Made by a program: the position numbers and the translations under genes. From Bilabrum cf. latius (Eukaryota; Bigyra: Bicosoecida; Bigyra; Bicosoecida): a DNA stretch of 64,000 nucleotides. Location: positions 620,001 through 684,000 of the forward strand of contig OZ237750.1 of assembly GCA_965178125.1 (NCBI GenBank). Direction: 5' to 3'. The notes beneath the pieces are model-generated. The model saw only the letters and a program-made list of their open reading frames with translations. It was not told the DNA's origin and did not search any database. Numbering within the stretch: the stretch's first letter is position 1; every line of letters starts with the position of its first letter. Shown one piece after another: positions 47,601-58,937 of this stretch.

Positions 47601-50600
47601 CCCAGAGATGGACTGGGCCGCGGCCGCGCACTGCGCCAGCGACCGCAGGCTGGCCTCCGCGTCGTCCTCGAACTGGGACGGCAGCAGCCCGGTGTCGGCG
47701 CCGCTCGCGGACCCGTCTGCAAGGAAGCTCTCGGTGATGCCCATCGACACCACGTTGGCCGCGTTGACCATGGCCAGCAGCGAAGGGTCGGCGCCAGCCG
47801 CGAACATCGGGTGGTTGATCTGACCGCGGCCCTCGAAGCTCCTGACGATCAGCTGCCCGTCGATCTCACCGGTGGGGAACACCGTGTCGGCGCGAGGCGC
47901 CAGCAGGGTTCCCTTGATGCCCACGCGCACGATGTCCATCGTGTCGGCGAACGGCGCGTTGATGACCAGGCGAGAGGCCACGTCGTTGTTCTAAAAGTCG
48001 CCCGTGAAGCCCAGGGGGCCGATGTCCACGTGCCGCGCCGGCTGGGGCTGGCCCCCCTGCACGGCCGAGCTGCTGCTCCCGCCGCTTCCGCCGGTGGTGC
48101 CGTTGAATGCAAGCAGCGTGAACAGGTCGCCGTTGCCCTCGCCGATGCCGGTCCACGCGGTCTCGTACAGCACGTTGATCACCGTCACAGGCACGCCCGA
48201 GCGGGCGGGCAGCCCCTCGTTCTGAGCCGCCTGCACGCCGGCCGCCATGCCGGTGAGCTCGAGCCTCACCTCTGCGGCGGACTCCAGGAGGTCGGCGCTG
48301 ACGTGGAACACGTTGATGTCGGAACGAGTGCCGCGCAACACCAGGGTCGACCACTGCAGGTCGGTGGTGCCGGTACGGGGCAGCCGAGCCAGGCTCATGC
48401 TCAGCCAGCGAGCGCCCAGCGAGGCGCCGAAGAAGTCCACCGGCATCGGATGCCCGGCCGCCGTGTCGTCCTCGAGGCTCTGCCAAACGCCCGGCTGGTT
48501 CACGCTCGCACGGGGATAGCCGACCATGCTGTTGTCTCCGCGGCCGAAGAAGGCGTTTCCGCCGGACAGCACCGCGCCCGACGTGAAGTTGAGCCGCCCG
48601 CCCACGGCCAGGTCGGCCCTTCGGCTGAACCTCGTGCTGTTCTGCAGGATGCCGTCGGCCTCGTCCCAGGCCAGGGCCCACGACTCGGGGAAGATGCCGT
48701 CGGGGGGCAGGCTGTACCCCCCAGGCAGCCGCATGGCCTCGTGCTCGTACCGCTCGTGCGGCGGCGTGAACCAGATCTCGCCCACAGAGTACAGCGACAG
48801 CGTCACGTCACCAGCGGCGGCCATCAGGCCCTCCACGTCGCTAGACGGAGCCTCCCAGTCCCCAAGTGCCACGGCCATGTACTGGCTCAGAGCGGGGTGC
48901 AGCATCTGAGGCGGCTGCGGGCGCATCGCCTCGCCTGCGCTCGGGTGGAAGCTCGCCTGCGGGCTTGGCGCGGGCGAGGACGACGGCGACGGGCCGGCAG
49001 AAGGGGCCGCGTTGGCCGCGGCCAGCTCCACCAGGCGCTGGTACTCGTCGATCGCAACGTCGCAGAGCGCCCCCGCGAACCCCATCGGGCACACGCACGT
49101 GCCGCCCGCCGTGCACACGCCGCCGTTCATGCAGCCGGACCCGCGGGCCGCAGAGGCGCCTCCGTCCCAGGCAGCCGCGAAATCGAACGCGCCTTCGCTG
49201 AACGCCGCATCCGGGACGCATCGCACCAGGGTATACTCCGCGTGCTCCCCGGCCGCGCCACCCATGTGCACCGTCGAGTTGCCGTAGTACTGCACCGGGC
49301 TCGCGTCACGGTTGGGCCCGATGTTGAGGTCCAGGCTGCCGCTGTCCAGCTCGGCCTGGATGCGAACCGCATTCGAGTCGTCCTCGGACCCAGTCTCCGC
49401 GATGGCGTCCTGCACGTCGCCTTCGTCGCGCAGTCCCACCGCCAGCGTGAAGCGCCGGAGAGGTGCCGTCAGAGCAAACAGCGAGACGGAGGGAGAGGGG
49501 TCCTCGGCCAAGTCGCCGTACGCGCCGCCGTACAGGATGTCGTCCATGTCTGCTGGCACAGGGCACACGAGCCTAAACTCGCTGGTGACCGTGGCGGTCT
49601 CGCTGGCCAGCACCACCTCGGGCATGTCCCGATCCAGGAAGATGCACACGGGGCGCCCGTTCGCAGAGCAGCCCAAGTTGCCGCCGAACACGGAAATAGC
49701 ACCCCCGGCAAACACGGCGCCGCCCGCTGGCCTGAAGCCGGTGACCGTCGTGTTGAAGTCCTCGCACTGCTGCACCGAGCAGTCGTCTCCCGAGAAGCCC
49801 AGATCGCACACGCACCCGCCGCACGTGCAGGTGCCTTGGCCCGTGCACAGACTGGGGCAGAATTGCACCTGGTTCAAGCCCGTCACCTGGCACGAAGGGC
49901 TTGGCGAGACACTCGGGGTCGGCGTAGCTGACGTTGTTGGCGATGTTGACGGTGTGAAGCTGGGCGTGGGGCTGTTGCTTGGGCTGCTGCTGACGCTGGC
50001 ACTGGGGGTCACTGAAGCAGTCGTTGACGAGGTCGGTGTGGCCGATGCCGTGCTGGTGGTCGATGGCGTCGGGGTCGACGAAGCCGTGCTAGTGGTCGAT
50101 GGCGTCGGAGTCGAAGAAGCCGTGCTAGTGGTCGATGGCGTCGGAGTCGAAGAAGCCGTGCTGGTGGTCGATGGAGACGGCGTCGCTGATGCCGTGCTGG
50201 TGGTCGATGGCGTGGGAGTCGACGAAGCCGTGCTGGTGGTCGATGGCGTGGGAGTCGACGAAGCCGTGCTGGTGGTCGATGCCGTCGGAGTCGCTGAGGT
50301 TGTACTAGTGCTCGATGGCGTGGGAGTCGACGAAGCCGTGCTGGTGGTCGATGCCGTCGGAGTCGCTGAGGTTGTACTAGTGCTCGATGGCGTGGGAGTC
50401 GACGAAGCCGTGCTAGTAGTCGATGCCGTCGGAGTCGCCGAAGCCGTGCTGGTGGTAGATGGCGATGGCGTAGCGCTGACCGACGTTGATCCGGACGGAG
50501 ACGTCGATGGCGTTGCCGAAGTAGTGCTTGTCGTGCTCGGGGTTGGACTTTGAGTAGGTGACGGAGTCGTTGACGGTGTGAAGCTGGGCGTAGGGCTGTT

Positions 50601-53600
50601 GCTCGGGCTGGCCGTCACGCTGGCACTGGGGGTCACTGAAGCAGTCGTTGACGAGGTCGGTGTGGCCGATGCCGTGCTGGTGGTCGATGGCGTCGGGGTC
50701 GACGAAGCCGTGCTGGTGGTCGATGGCGTCGGAGTCGACGAAGCTGTACTAGTGGTCGATGGCGTCGGAGTCGACGAAGCCGTGCTGGTGGTCGATGGAG
50801 ACGGCGTCGCCGAGGCTGTACTAGTGGTCGATGGCGTCGGAGTTGACGAAGCCGTGCTGGTGGTCGATGGCGTGGGAGTCGACGAAGCCGTGCTGGTGGT
50901 CGATGGCGTCGGAGTCGACGAAGCCGTGCTAGTGGTCGATGGCGTCGGAGTCGAAGAAGCCGTGCTAGTGGTCGACGGCGTCGGAGTCGAAGAAGCCGTG
51001 CTGGTGGTCGATGGAGACGGCGTCGCTGATGCCGTGCTAGTGGTCGATGGTGTGGGAGTCGACGAAGCCGTGCTGGTGGTCGATGCCGTCGGAGTCGCTG
51101 AGGTTGTACTAGTGCTCGATGGCGTGGGAGTCGACGAAGCCGTGCTGGTGGTCGATGCCGTCGGAGTCGCTGAGGTTGTACTAGTGCTCGATGGCGTGGG
51201 AGTCGACGAAGCCGTGCTAGTAGTCGATGCCGTCGGAGTCGCCGAAGCCGTGCTGGTGGTAGATGGCGATGGCGTAGCGCTGACCGACGTTGATCCGGAC
51301 GGAGACGTCGATGGCGTTGCCGAAGTAGTGCTTGTCGTGCTCGGGGTTGGACTTTGAGTAGGTGACGGAGTCGTTGACGGTGTGAAGCTGGGCGTAGGGC
51401 TGTTGCTCGGGCTGGCCGTCACGCTGGCACTGGGGGTCACTGAAGCAGTCGTTGACGAGGTCGGTGTGGCCGATGCCGTGCTGGTGGTCGATGGCGTCGG
51501 GGTCGACGAAGCCGTGCTAGTGGTCGATGGCGTCGGAGTCGAAGAAGCCGTGCTAGTGGTCGATGGCGTCGGAGTCGAAGAGGCTGTACTCGTCGTGCTT
51601 GGTGAGACGCTAGGAGTCACACTAGGCGAGACACTTGGCGTGGAACTGCTGCTTGGTGTCGCACTACTCGTCGTCGAGGGCGAAACGCTGGGCGTGACAC
51701 TGGGAGTCACACTAGGCGAGACACTTGGCGTTCCACTGGTGCTCGGGCTGCTGCTGACGCTTGCCGTTGGGCTTGCAGTAATGGAGCTAGTCACCGATGG
51801 CGTGGGGCTGTTGCTTGCGCTGGGTACGATTGGAACCTGGGACGGGGTCGTGCTGGCAGAGCTGCTCGCCCCGGGCGTTCCGCTGGCAGAGGGCGTGCTG
51901 GATGACGACGGCACGAGCACTCCCGGCGATGGCGAGCTGGAGGGCGACGGCGTCGGCGTGGGCGGCGTGTTGGGCTGCAGGGCCTCGATGCACTCCTGCA
52001 GGTATAGATGGTAGGCCGTCAGCCCCAGCTGCGTATCGCCCGACACGCAGGCATCGAACAGGCACGCCTCGTAGTACGTCTGTCCATCCACTCCCAGCGC
52101 GTTGCAAATCTGAGCGTACGTGCCGTTGATGAAGGCATCCGCGCATATGTCCTCCACCTGCTCCTGCAGCTCCTCCGTCGCGCACTCGCCAGGCTCTACG
52201 TCGGGATCCGTCTGGTTGTTCGGCGGCGGCGGGCCGAGGCCGCCCCCTCCGTCATCGTCCCCGCCGTTGTTGTTGTCATCGTCGTCATCGTCCACGTCAT
52301 CCGTGATGTCGTCCGAGTCGTCGCCGGGCCTGAGCGGGTCCACGGGAGGAGGCACCGAGGCAAAGCACTGCAGCACATCCGTGGAGCCGAGCTCGCCACC
52401 GGAGCCGCCCCCGCACGACCCGACCGGCACGATGGCAGGGTTGCTCGTCGGGGGGATCGTGGCGCCGGAGCCAAGCGTCATCAGCTGCTCGCTGGGAGGC
52501 ACGATCCACGAGTCTCCAAAGCCGCGGCGACCCTGGCGGTTGCCCCTGTCGTACGTCACACCGTCCCAGCCGAGGAAATCGTTCGAGGCGTCGCCGTCCA
52601 GCGAGCCGCACATACCACCGACCTTACCGGCCCACACGGCGCCCAGGTCGATGTCGACGTTCATGTAGTAGAGCCCCCGCCAGGAGCTGACCTCTACCTG
52701 CACGTACGAGCCGTCTGGCAGGGTCACCCGGTACTTTGGCTTGCCGAGCGAGCTGCCGACCTGGTGCACGGACACGTGGTTCAGCCCATTCGACAGCACC
52801 ACCAGGGGGTGCGGCGAGTTCCTGTTGGCCACGGTGAAGGCCATGATGTCGCCACGGTACTGCACCGCGATGGCGTCGTTGCAAGACACAGTGAAGCACT
52901 GCTTCTGCCTGGCCTGCACGCTGAATTCGCCGTCGCAGCTGCGAGCCAGGTAGAAATCCCCCGTGCCAAAGTAGTCGTACTTGGAGCCGGTCCAAGAGAT
53001 GATGTGCGGGTCGCCCCACGACCTGCAGCGCCCGCCGGAGCCGGAGTGGGTCAGCTGCAGCTGCACGTCGTCGCGCACCACGCCCTCCGCAGAGACCTGC
53101 GGCGGCTCCCCGGCTCCGTCCTCGGTGATGGCCAGGCCGGTCTGGGGGTCGATCACGATGGAGCCGTTCGCGAGCGTGGACACGCCGACACCGGGCTCGT
53201 ACGAAAGGGTCTGCGAGTAGTTGAACGCGCGCAGCAGCACCGGGAAGTTCTGCTGGCCGCTCGTGTACTGGGAGCGGCGCGGCGTCACGGTCACGTTCTG
53301 CCAGACGTTCCAGTTGGTCAGGTTAAAGTACAGCACGCAGGTGCTCAGCCCAAAGGCAGAGTCGGCCAGGGAGGAGTCGAGCTCCACCCAGATGTTGCCG
53401 CTGTGCCGAGGAGGTGTGGTCAGGCGCACCTAGAAGGTGCTCGTCTCGTCCGCGCTCACCAAGACGGGGCTAGGGCTGATGTCCAGGCCGGGCCCGCACT
53501 CCTCGGTCTCGAGCAGGGGCGGGCAGCCCACGCTGCCCGACAGGATCGTCCTCGACCGCGACCTCACGGCGGAGAGGCCGCACTGAGGGGTGCCCTGGGC

Positions 53601-56600
53601 CGCCCCGCCGCAGCTGGCCGCCGACCCACCGGACATCGGGGAACAAGGGGTCCAGTCGGACCAGTCGCTCACCACGCAGTCGTTCACGGAGCCGTCCCCG
53701 AACCAGTACCGGTGGTTGTACTCGGACCACAGGAGCCTCGCTTCCTGGCGGTCGAGCGGGCGATCGTACAGCCTCACGTCGTGCAGCTGCCCGCAGAAGC
53801 GGTCCCTGCCCTCGCCGGTCGACGAGGTCTGCGACGAGCCGATCAACAAGGCCTTGGGAAGGGCCGCCAGCGCGCCCGGGCCGCTCACGCTCACCTCGGC
53901 ACCGTCCACGAAGAAGGTGGCCACGTCGCGGAACCCATCGTACGTGATCACGGCCGTGTGCCAGTCACCCAGCGGAGCGTTCGCGATGAAGCCCTGCGGG
54001 CTCGCGCCCCCGTTCAGGTTGAGCAGCGCAGCCACGCTGGAGCCGTCCTGGTTGTCGGGCGACCGCACCTCCCAGCTGGCGGAGGTCCTGGGCCCGTTGC
54101 CGAACAGGTACTGCGAACCGGACGCCAGGCGCCTGCGGTAGAACAGAGCCGCGGTGAAGCCCCTGGGGTCGTTCTCAGTGCCGCTTGCCTGCCCCGTGGG
54201 GTTCTCCCAGGCGTATCCGGCGAGCCCGGGCACCTCAAGGTGCGCGTCCCAGCAGGAACCCATCACGGCCATGCGGCGGGAGGCGGACGCGGCGCCGCCG
54301 ATGGCGGCGTTGCCGAAGGGGAAGTCGGACGAGGAGCCGTCCGCGCGCAGGGTGGCGTCGTTGCCCGCGCCCGACCGGTCAGACACGGTCACCACGGGCG
54401 GGGGGTTGGGCTCCTGCTGCGTGGGCGTCACGGGCGTGACCACGGCCTGGGACGTACCAAACGTCAGCCACAGCGAGGCCGGCAGCGTCGGCAGCGAGCT
54501 GGAGGACTCCGCCGACGTGCCAGGCTGCGCGGGTCTCTGGAAGTCCGCGTCGGCCTCGATGAACACGGGCCTGACGGCGCCCAGGATGGCGCCGTGGGCC
54601 CCCTGCGGACCAATGTCCTCGATCCCCACCACGTCGTCCGAAAAGATCTCGAGGCCCTCAATCAGCACGTCATCGCTCGTGTCGCCGCGCAGGTAAGCGG
54701 CCACCGAGGGGCTCAAGTTCAGGTCCGCCTCCGCGGCGGTGATGCCGCCGCCCACAAGGCCAGTCACCAGCCCGCTCTCGCCGCCGGTGAGCGTGTCCGA
54801 GTCGCTGCCGAACAGGAGGGCCCTGGCGCCGGTGCCGTCCTTGGCCTCGCTCCACACGGTCAGGCCGCCCACGTACCCCTCGAGGGAGAGCTGGGGCAGC
54901 AGGCCGGTGCCGCACTCGTACGAAGCCGCCAGCCCGTCGCGAAGAGCGCCCGAGGACGCGATCTGGCCGAGCATGAGGCATCCCTGGGAGGAGAAGGAGG
55001 GCCCCGCCAGCTGGGCGCGGGCGCCCTCATCGTCGGCCGTTGCGGCTGCATCGCCCTGCAGCGCAGGGCCGGGCCCGTCGTAGACGTCCCTGCCATCCAC
55101 CCACACGCGCAGGTTGCGGCTGCTAGAGGACGTGGCCCACGCCACGGCGATGTGGTGCCACGAGCCGTCCCTGATCTGCACGCCCGTGGCCAGCGTGCTG
55201 CCGAAGAGGAGCACCTGCAGCTTGCCAGCGGCGTCCATGAGGCACACCAGCTCGTTGCCGCCGCTGCCCTCCGTGATCGAGGCGCCGCCGCTCCCATAGC
55301 CGGCGTAGCTCAGCAGCGCCGCGCCGGCGTCGTCGTCATCGTTGGTCCTAACAAAGAACGACACGGTGGAGTCCGAGGTAGGGTAGGCGAGCCCGGGGAA
55401 CTCCGTGGCGTTGTAGTCCACCTGCACGCGCGCGCCCAGTCCGGGTGCGTGCAGGAACACCTTGTCCCTCCTCTCTGAGGTGCGGAAGACGTACCGCTGG
55501 TCCACGAACCGGCGCGTGGTGGGAGCGCCCGCGGGAGCTTGCCCGCCCCCCGCCACGTACTTGAGGTGGAACTCGAGGGTGGCCTGGGCCTCGCCCCCGT
55601 GCTCGTAGAACTCCATCTCGATCGTGTGCAGACCGCGGGACAGCACGACGTCGCCCGTGTTTGTCTTGTACGCCCTGGGCCCGTCGTGCCCCGTCACGAG
55701 AGCTCCGTCGATCCAGACAAGGCCGCCGTCGTCAGAGCCCATCCTGAACTCGTAAGTGCCCGCCGTATCGATCTTGAGCAGGCCGTGCCACCGCACGTAA
55801 AAGTCGCTGTCGGGGATGCCCTGGTACGGCCCTCCCCACACGTTGTTCCTCCGGGCGGCGATGTTGATCTCGTCCACCACCCCGGTGACGCGGGTGCCCA
55901 GGTCGAGCTTGTCGGGGCGCAGCTCGTCGAACGTGCGCTTGCGCTCGGTGATCTCGTACCCCTCAAAGGCCCAGCCGGGCTCGAGGCCGCCGGTGTCCAC
56001 GGGTGCCTGCGTGGAGCCGCCGGTGCCCGTGCCCGTCCCGGTCGGGTTGTGGAACAGGTGGGCCGGGCTGCCGGATCCCACCTTGCGCCATTGCTGCGTG
56101 GATTTGAAACAAAGGTAAGCAACTTATGAAAGTAGCATGTCCATAGGCAGTGTCTGAATCCAGGCCAGCCGTTCCATGGCGTCGGGGCGGCGCAAGATTC
56201 GATTGTCGTCTCTCACGTTGAAAGGGCCGGGGCCGTCCGTGCTCTTGAACTCAAGCGTGAGCCCAGCGGTTCCACCGTTCTGGAAATGGTCCACCTGCGC
56301 GGTACGGATATGAGGAGGAACATCAAATACTCGCGGTTCTCATGCTCGCACGCACGCGACGAACAGCCGCTGCGAAGTGTGGGTTGCAAGCAGAGAGGCC
56401 ATCGGATGCTGCTCGCGCACTCGCTTCCAAACACTCACGCGGATGTTATGAAGGCCCTGGCTCAGCTAAATGTGCTGGCTCGTCTTGTGGGAGAAGGAGT
56501 GCCCCCCATCATGGTTGATTGCCTGCGGTAGCAACAAGAATCAAGCAGAAACTCAAATGATCAAGCCTCAGCCGAGCATCACAGGCACGCACGGAAATAA

Positions 56601-57045
56601 TGTAGCACTGCTACAGCACGGATTTTGGGTGGAAGAGCGGGAGGAGGCGCATTTCAGGCCACACAGATGCTCAGGAACTCACCACTTGGCCGTCGATCGT
56701 GAGGATGGAGCCATCGTTCGAACCAATCTTGAACATGAAGCGGCCAGCCGTCTGGATCGCCAGGATGCCTTCGTGGCGCGTCACAAAACAATCTGTCGAG
56801 CCCACGGTGTAAGGACTCGGCCAGGAAGTGCCAGTGTTGGCAACGTCGATGGTCTGAACGGTACCTGATGCCTCGCTGTGGAAGTCGTTCACATCCCAGT
56901 TCACGATAGAGTTGGGGCACTCGTTGCTATCTACGAGATACGTTCTGAACGACCAGCCGCTGCTGAGGCCAGACGTATCTACATTAGCCATGGCGTGGCC
57001 CAAGAAGGCCACTGAAAGAAGGCACGAAACTGAAGCCGTCCTCAT
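44640..57045 (-). CDS. giant type I membrane protein: PA14-LamG-TSP1-vWD-mucin-EGF
   Basis: About 3,992 residues. Exons 57045-56683, 56522-56439, 56294-56217 and 56093-44640; the last is 11,454 nt. All joins are phase 0. Order: signal peptide (MRTASVSCLLSVAFLGHAMA); a PA14 domain spread over exons 1-4 (SNDGSILTIDGQV/AINHDGG; GLHNIR/VDHFQNGG); a second PA14 (FEYE-like start, GSDDGGLVWIDGALV, RGLHTIEMEFYEHGGEA) near 210-370; two LamG-like domains (DGSWHHIAVAWA; GQLHDVRLYDRPLDRQEA); a TSP1 module (DCVVSDWSDWTPCS); vWD (CRSWGDPHIISWTGSKYDYF) near 1190-1370; a 700-residue Ser/Thr/Pro mucin-like repeat; EGF-like and IPT-like modules; more EGF modules (CGLHGSIVDGQCVC onward); a membrane helix (AIAGIAVGGLVVAGLIAVAA) near 3730; and a cytosolic tail. 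In-frame TAGs as plus-strand CTA at 56466, 53430, 47991 and 44742. TGA at 44640. Probably an adhesion or surface protein. Confidence 0.88.
49951..51600. repeat. 36-bp minisatellite in three modules
   Basis: Tandem 36-bp units, read on the minus strand as the 12-residue repeat STTSTASSTPTP. They sit in three larger modules whose shared edge (GGTGTGAAGCTGGGCG) starts at 49951, 50575 and 51379. The module lengths, 624 and 804 bp, differ by 180 bp, exactly five units. Every unit keeps the coding frame. The units are near-identical with no unique spacers. This is the mucin-like stalk of the giant surface protein. Confidence 0.9.
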
Positions 57046-57652
57046 CGCGCGAGGGCTCCAAAAACACTGCAGTCGTTGGCTCCTTGGTAAATTTAGCTAT
57101 ACTCGTTTGCAATTGCGGGGTTCGCTTGGGCCTACGGCGCACTTGGTGCAGCTGCGAAGGCTTCTAAATGGACGAAACCATCCCGTCTCGGATTCCGCCG
57201 TTCGCACGCATTGGTCGCACAACTTGAAATCTGAGTTATTCACGTAAGTAAGGTGTATATACGAGGCCGGAAAAACTGCACCTGGAAGTCTCAGGCTGAA
57301 ACTACAGCACTGTGCCCAAGCAAGAAGGCTTCATGGATGTGTGTCAGCTCCGTTGCAGAATGCGATGATGTTTTGGCCTGGCGCCGGCTGGCTTGGTGAC
57401 TTGGGTGTCAGCGTGGTGCAGACGTTTGCGCTCATTGCGTCGCTGGTTTCCGTTTCACTCCTAGCAATCAACCACCTACGAAACAGTCTACGCCCACAAT
57501 CCAGGCATTCGTTCCCATCGCATGCTAGCTCAAGAAGAGAGAGACAAGCAGTACCCGTGTTCCGGTATCCTGTCCAATGCTCTCTTGCATCTCACTTGAA
57601 ACGTTTTTGCCAAGATCAAATTTCATTTAGAATCAAAAATTACTTGAGCCGA
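57046..57652. promoter_or_regulatory. divergent promoter region, giant surface protein / nucleoside hydrolase
   Basis: 607 bp between divergent start codons, the longest upstream region here. A TATATA lies at 57256-57261. The right half (about 57590-57645) is AT-rich. A frame upstream of the hydrolase ATG is open but lacks protein-like character, and the hydrolase signal peptide begins at 57653, so I treat it as non-coding. Confidence 0.4.
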
Positions 57653-58790
57653 ATGGATCGCCTGTATCGGGTAGCTGTTGCCATTCTGGCTGGAGTTGCA
57701 GTTGGGCGGCAAAGTGCAGAGCTGCCACATCTGATCATCGACACGGATGCATCTACCGATGTAGACGATGCAATGGCAATTTGTATGGCTAATGCTCTTG
57801 AGGACCTAGGGGAGGTGCGTATTGCAGCGGTCGTGCACAATGTGGGGTATCCGAAAGCGATCGGTGAGATGGCACGGCACATGAACTCCTCACCGATTTA
57901 ACTCCTCTCGCCAAGTCAACGGGCAGACTAATATCTACTTTATTATCATCGCAGGAGCTGTATCCAGTTTGATGCACTGGTACGGCCGTGACAACGTCTC
58001 GCTGGGAGCCTACAAAGGCCCGTTCGGCCGCTCCCCAACCGGGCAGTGGGTCCCGGGGCGGTACGTTGATGACCTCGTGGAAAACTTGCCAGGGCCAGTG
58101 ACCAACTACGACTAGGTTCCGGACGCCGTGGCGGTCTACCGCAGGGTGCTGGTAGCCGCGCCGGACTAGAACATCACGATCGCCTCGATCGGGTTTGCGA
58201 CCAACTTGGCGGGTCTCCTGCAGTCCCCCCCCGACAGCATTAGCCCCTTGAACGGGTCGCAGTTGGTCGCAGCAAAGGTGAAGCGAGTGGTATGGATGGG
58301 CGGCAACTACCCTGTGGGCAGCGCCAGCTGGAACTTCGACTGCGGTGGACGTGCCTACGACCCGGTAGGGTGCCAAGGAGACGCGGGGATCGCCGTGGGG
58401 ATGATGCCGACGAGCGTGGATCAGGTGTTCTCCGGACTTGGGAAGGACGTGCTCACCGGCGGGGTGCTGACCGACTGCGCCCCTCCGTCGAACCCATGCC
58501 GGCGAGCCATCATCGACAGGCAGGGGCCGGGCACTCCCCGCAGCAGCTGGGATCCCCTGGTGACCCTCGCTGCCATCCGGGGGGTGGATGCAGTGCACTG
58601 CAATCAGCAGGGAAGGGGAGGCCGGTGTGTCGTAAGCCCAGCGGGGGTCAATAAGTGGGTGACCCCGGGCGTAAACGAGACGTACCTGGCCTTCAATGCG
58701 CCCGCGAACGCTTCGATGCAGGCGCTCGGCCTTACCATCGATGACTTGCTGTGCAGGCCTCCTGCCTTGCAAGATCGCGCCTTAGATTGA
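57653..58790 (+). CDS. inosine-uridine-type nucleoside hydrolase, secreted or vesicular
   Basis: Hydrolyses the N-glycosidic bond of nucleosides for purine/pyrimidine salvage. Exon 1 is 57653-57863 and exon 2 is 57955-58790 (91-bp intron, phase 1: PKAI/G/AVSSLMHWYG). Signal peptide MDRLYRVAVAILAGVAVG. The hallmark Asp cluster, LIIDTDASTDVDDAMAI, gives the calcium site near residue 25-40. Other family blocks: ITIASIGFATNLAGLL, VKRVVWMGGNYPVG, NFDCGGRAYD and SSWDPLVTLAAIRG (the final Asp block). In-frame TAGs at 58113-58115 (TNYDxVPDAVAVYRR) and 58167-58169 (AAPDxNITIASIGF). Relatives have polar residues there. 348 residues, TGA stop. Substrate preference unknown. Confidence 0.88.
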
Positions 58791-58937
58791 GTTGTTCTCT
58801 GCATGCTCATGTTTGCAGCGCTCAAAGCGTTGCAAGGCGCTGGAAAAATCGCCGTGCAGTTCAGGAAGCCACTGGTTCCGTTATTTTGCGCGGCGCCAGC
58901 ACCGAGGCTGGCTTTCTGCAACGCGACTAATACTGCG

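Noticed and set aside
46677-49931. 1,084-codon plus-strand open frame
   Set aside because: Antisense shadow of the EGF-containing half of the giant gene.
49951-51600. CRISPR-like array of 36-bp repeats
   Set aside because: No unique spacers, repeats are contiguous and in coding frame, and the host is eukaryotic.
52008-55478. 1,156-codon plus-strand open frame
   Set aside because: Antisense of the giant gene; GC-rich codon shadow with Arg/His/Val-rich composition and no domain.
57341-57652. N-terminal extension of the nucleoside hydrolase
   Set aside because: The frame is open, but the signal peptide begins at ATG 57653 and the upstream translation looks non-coding.
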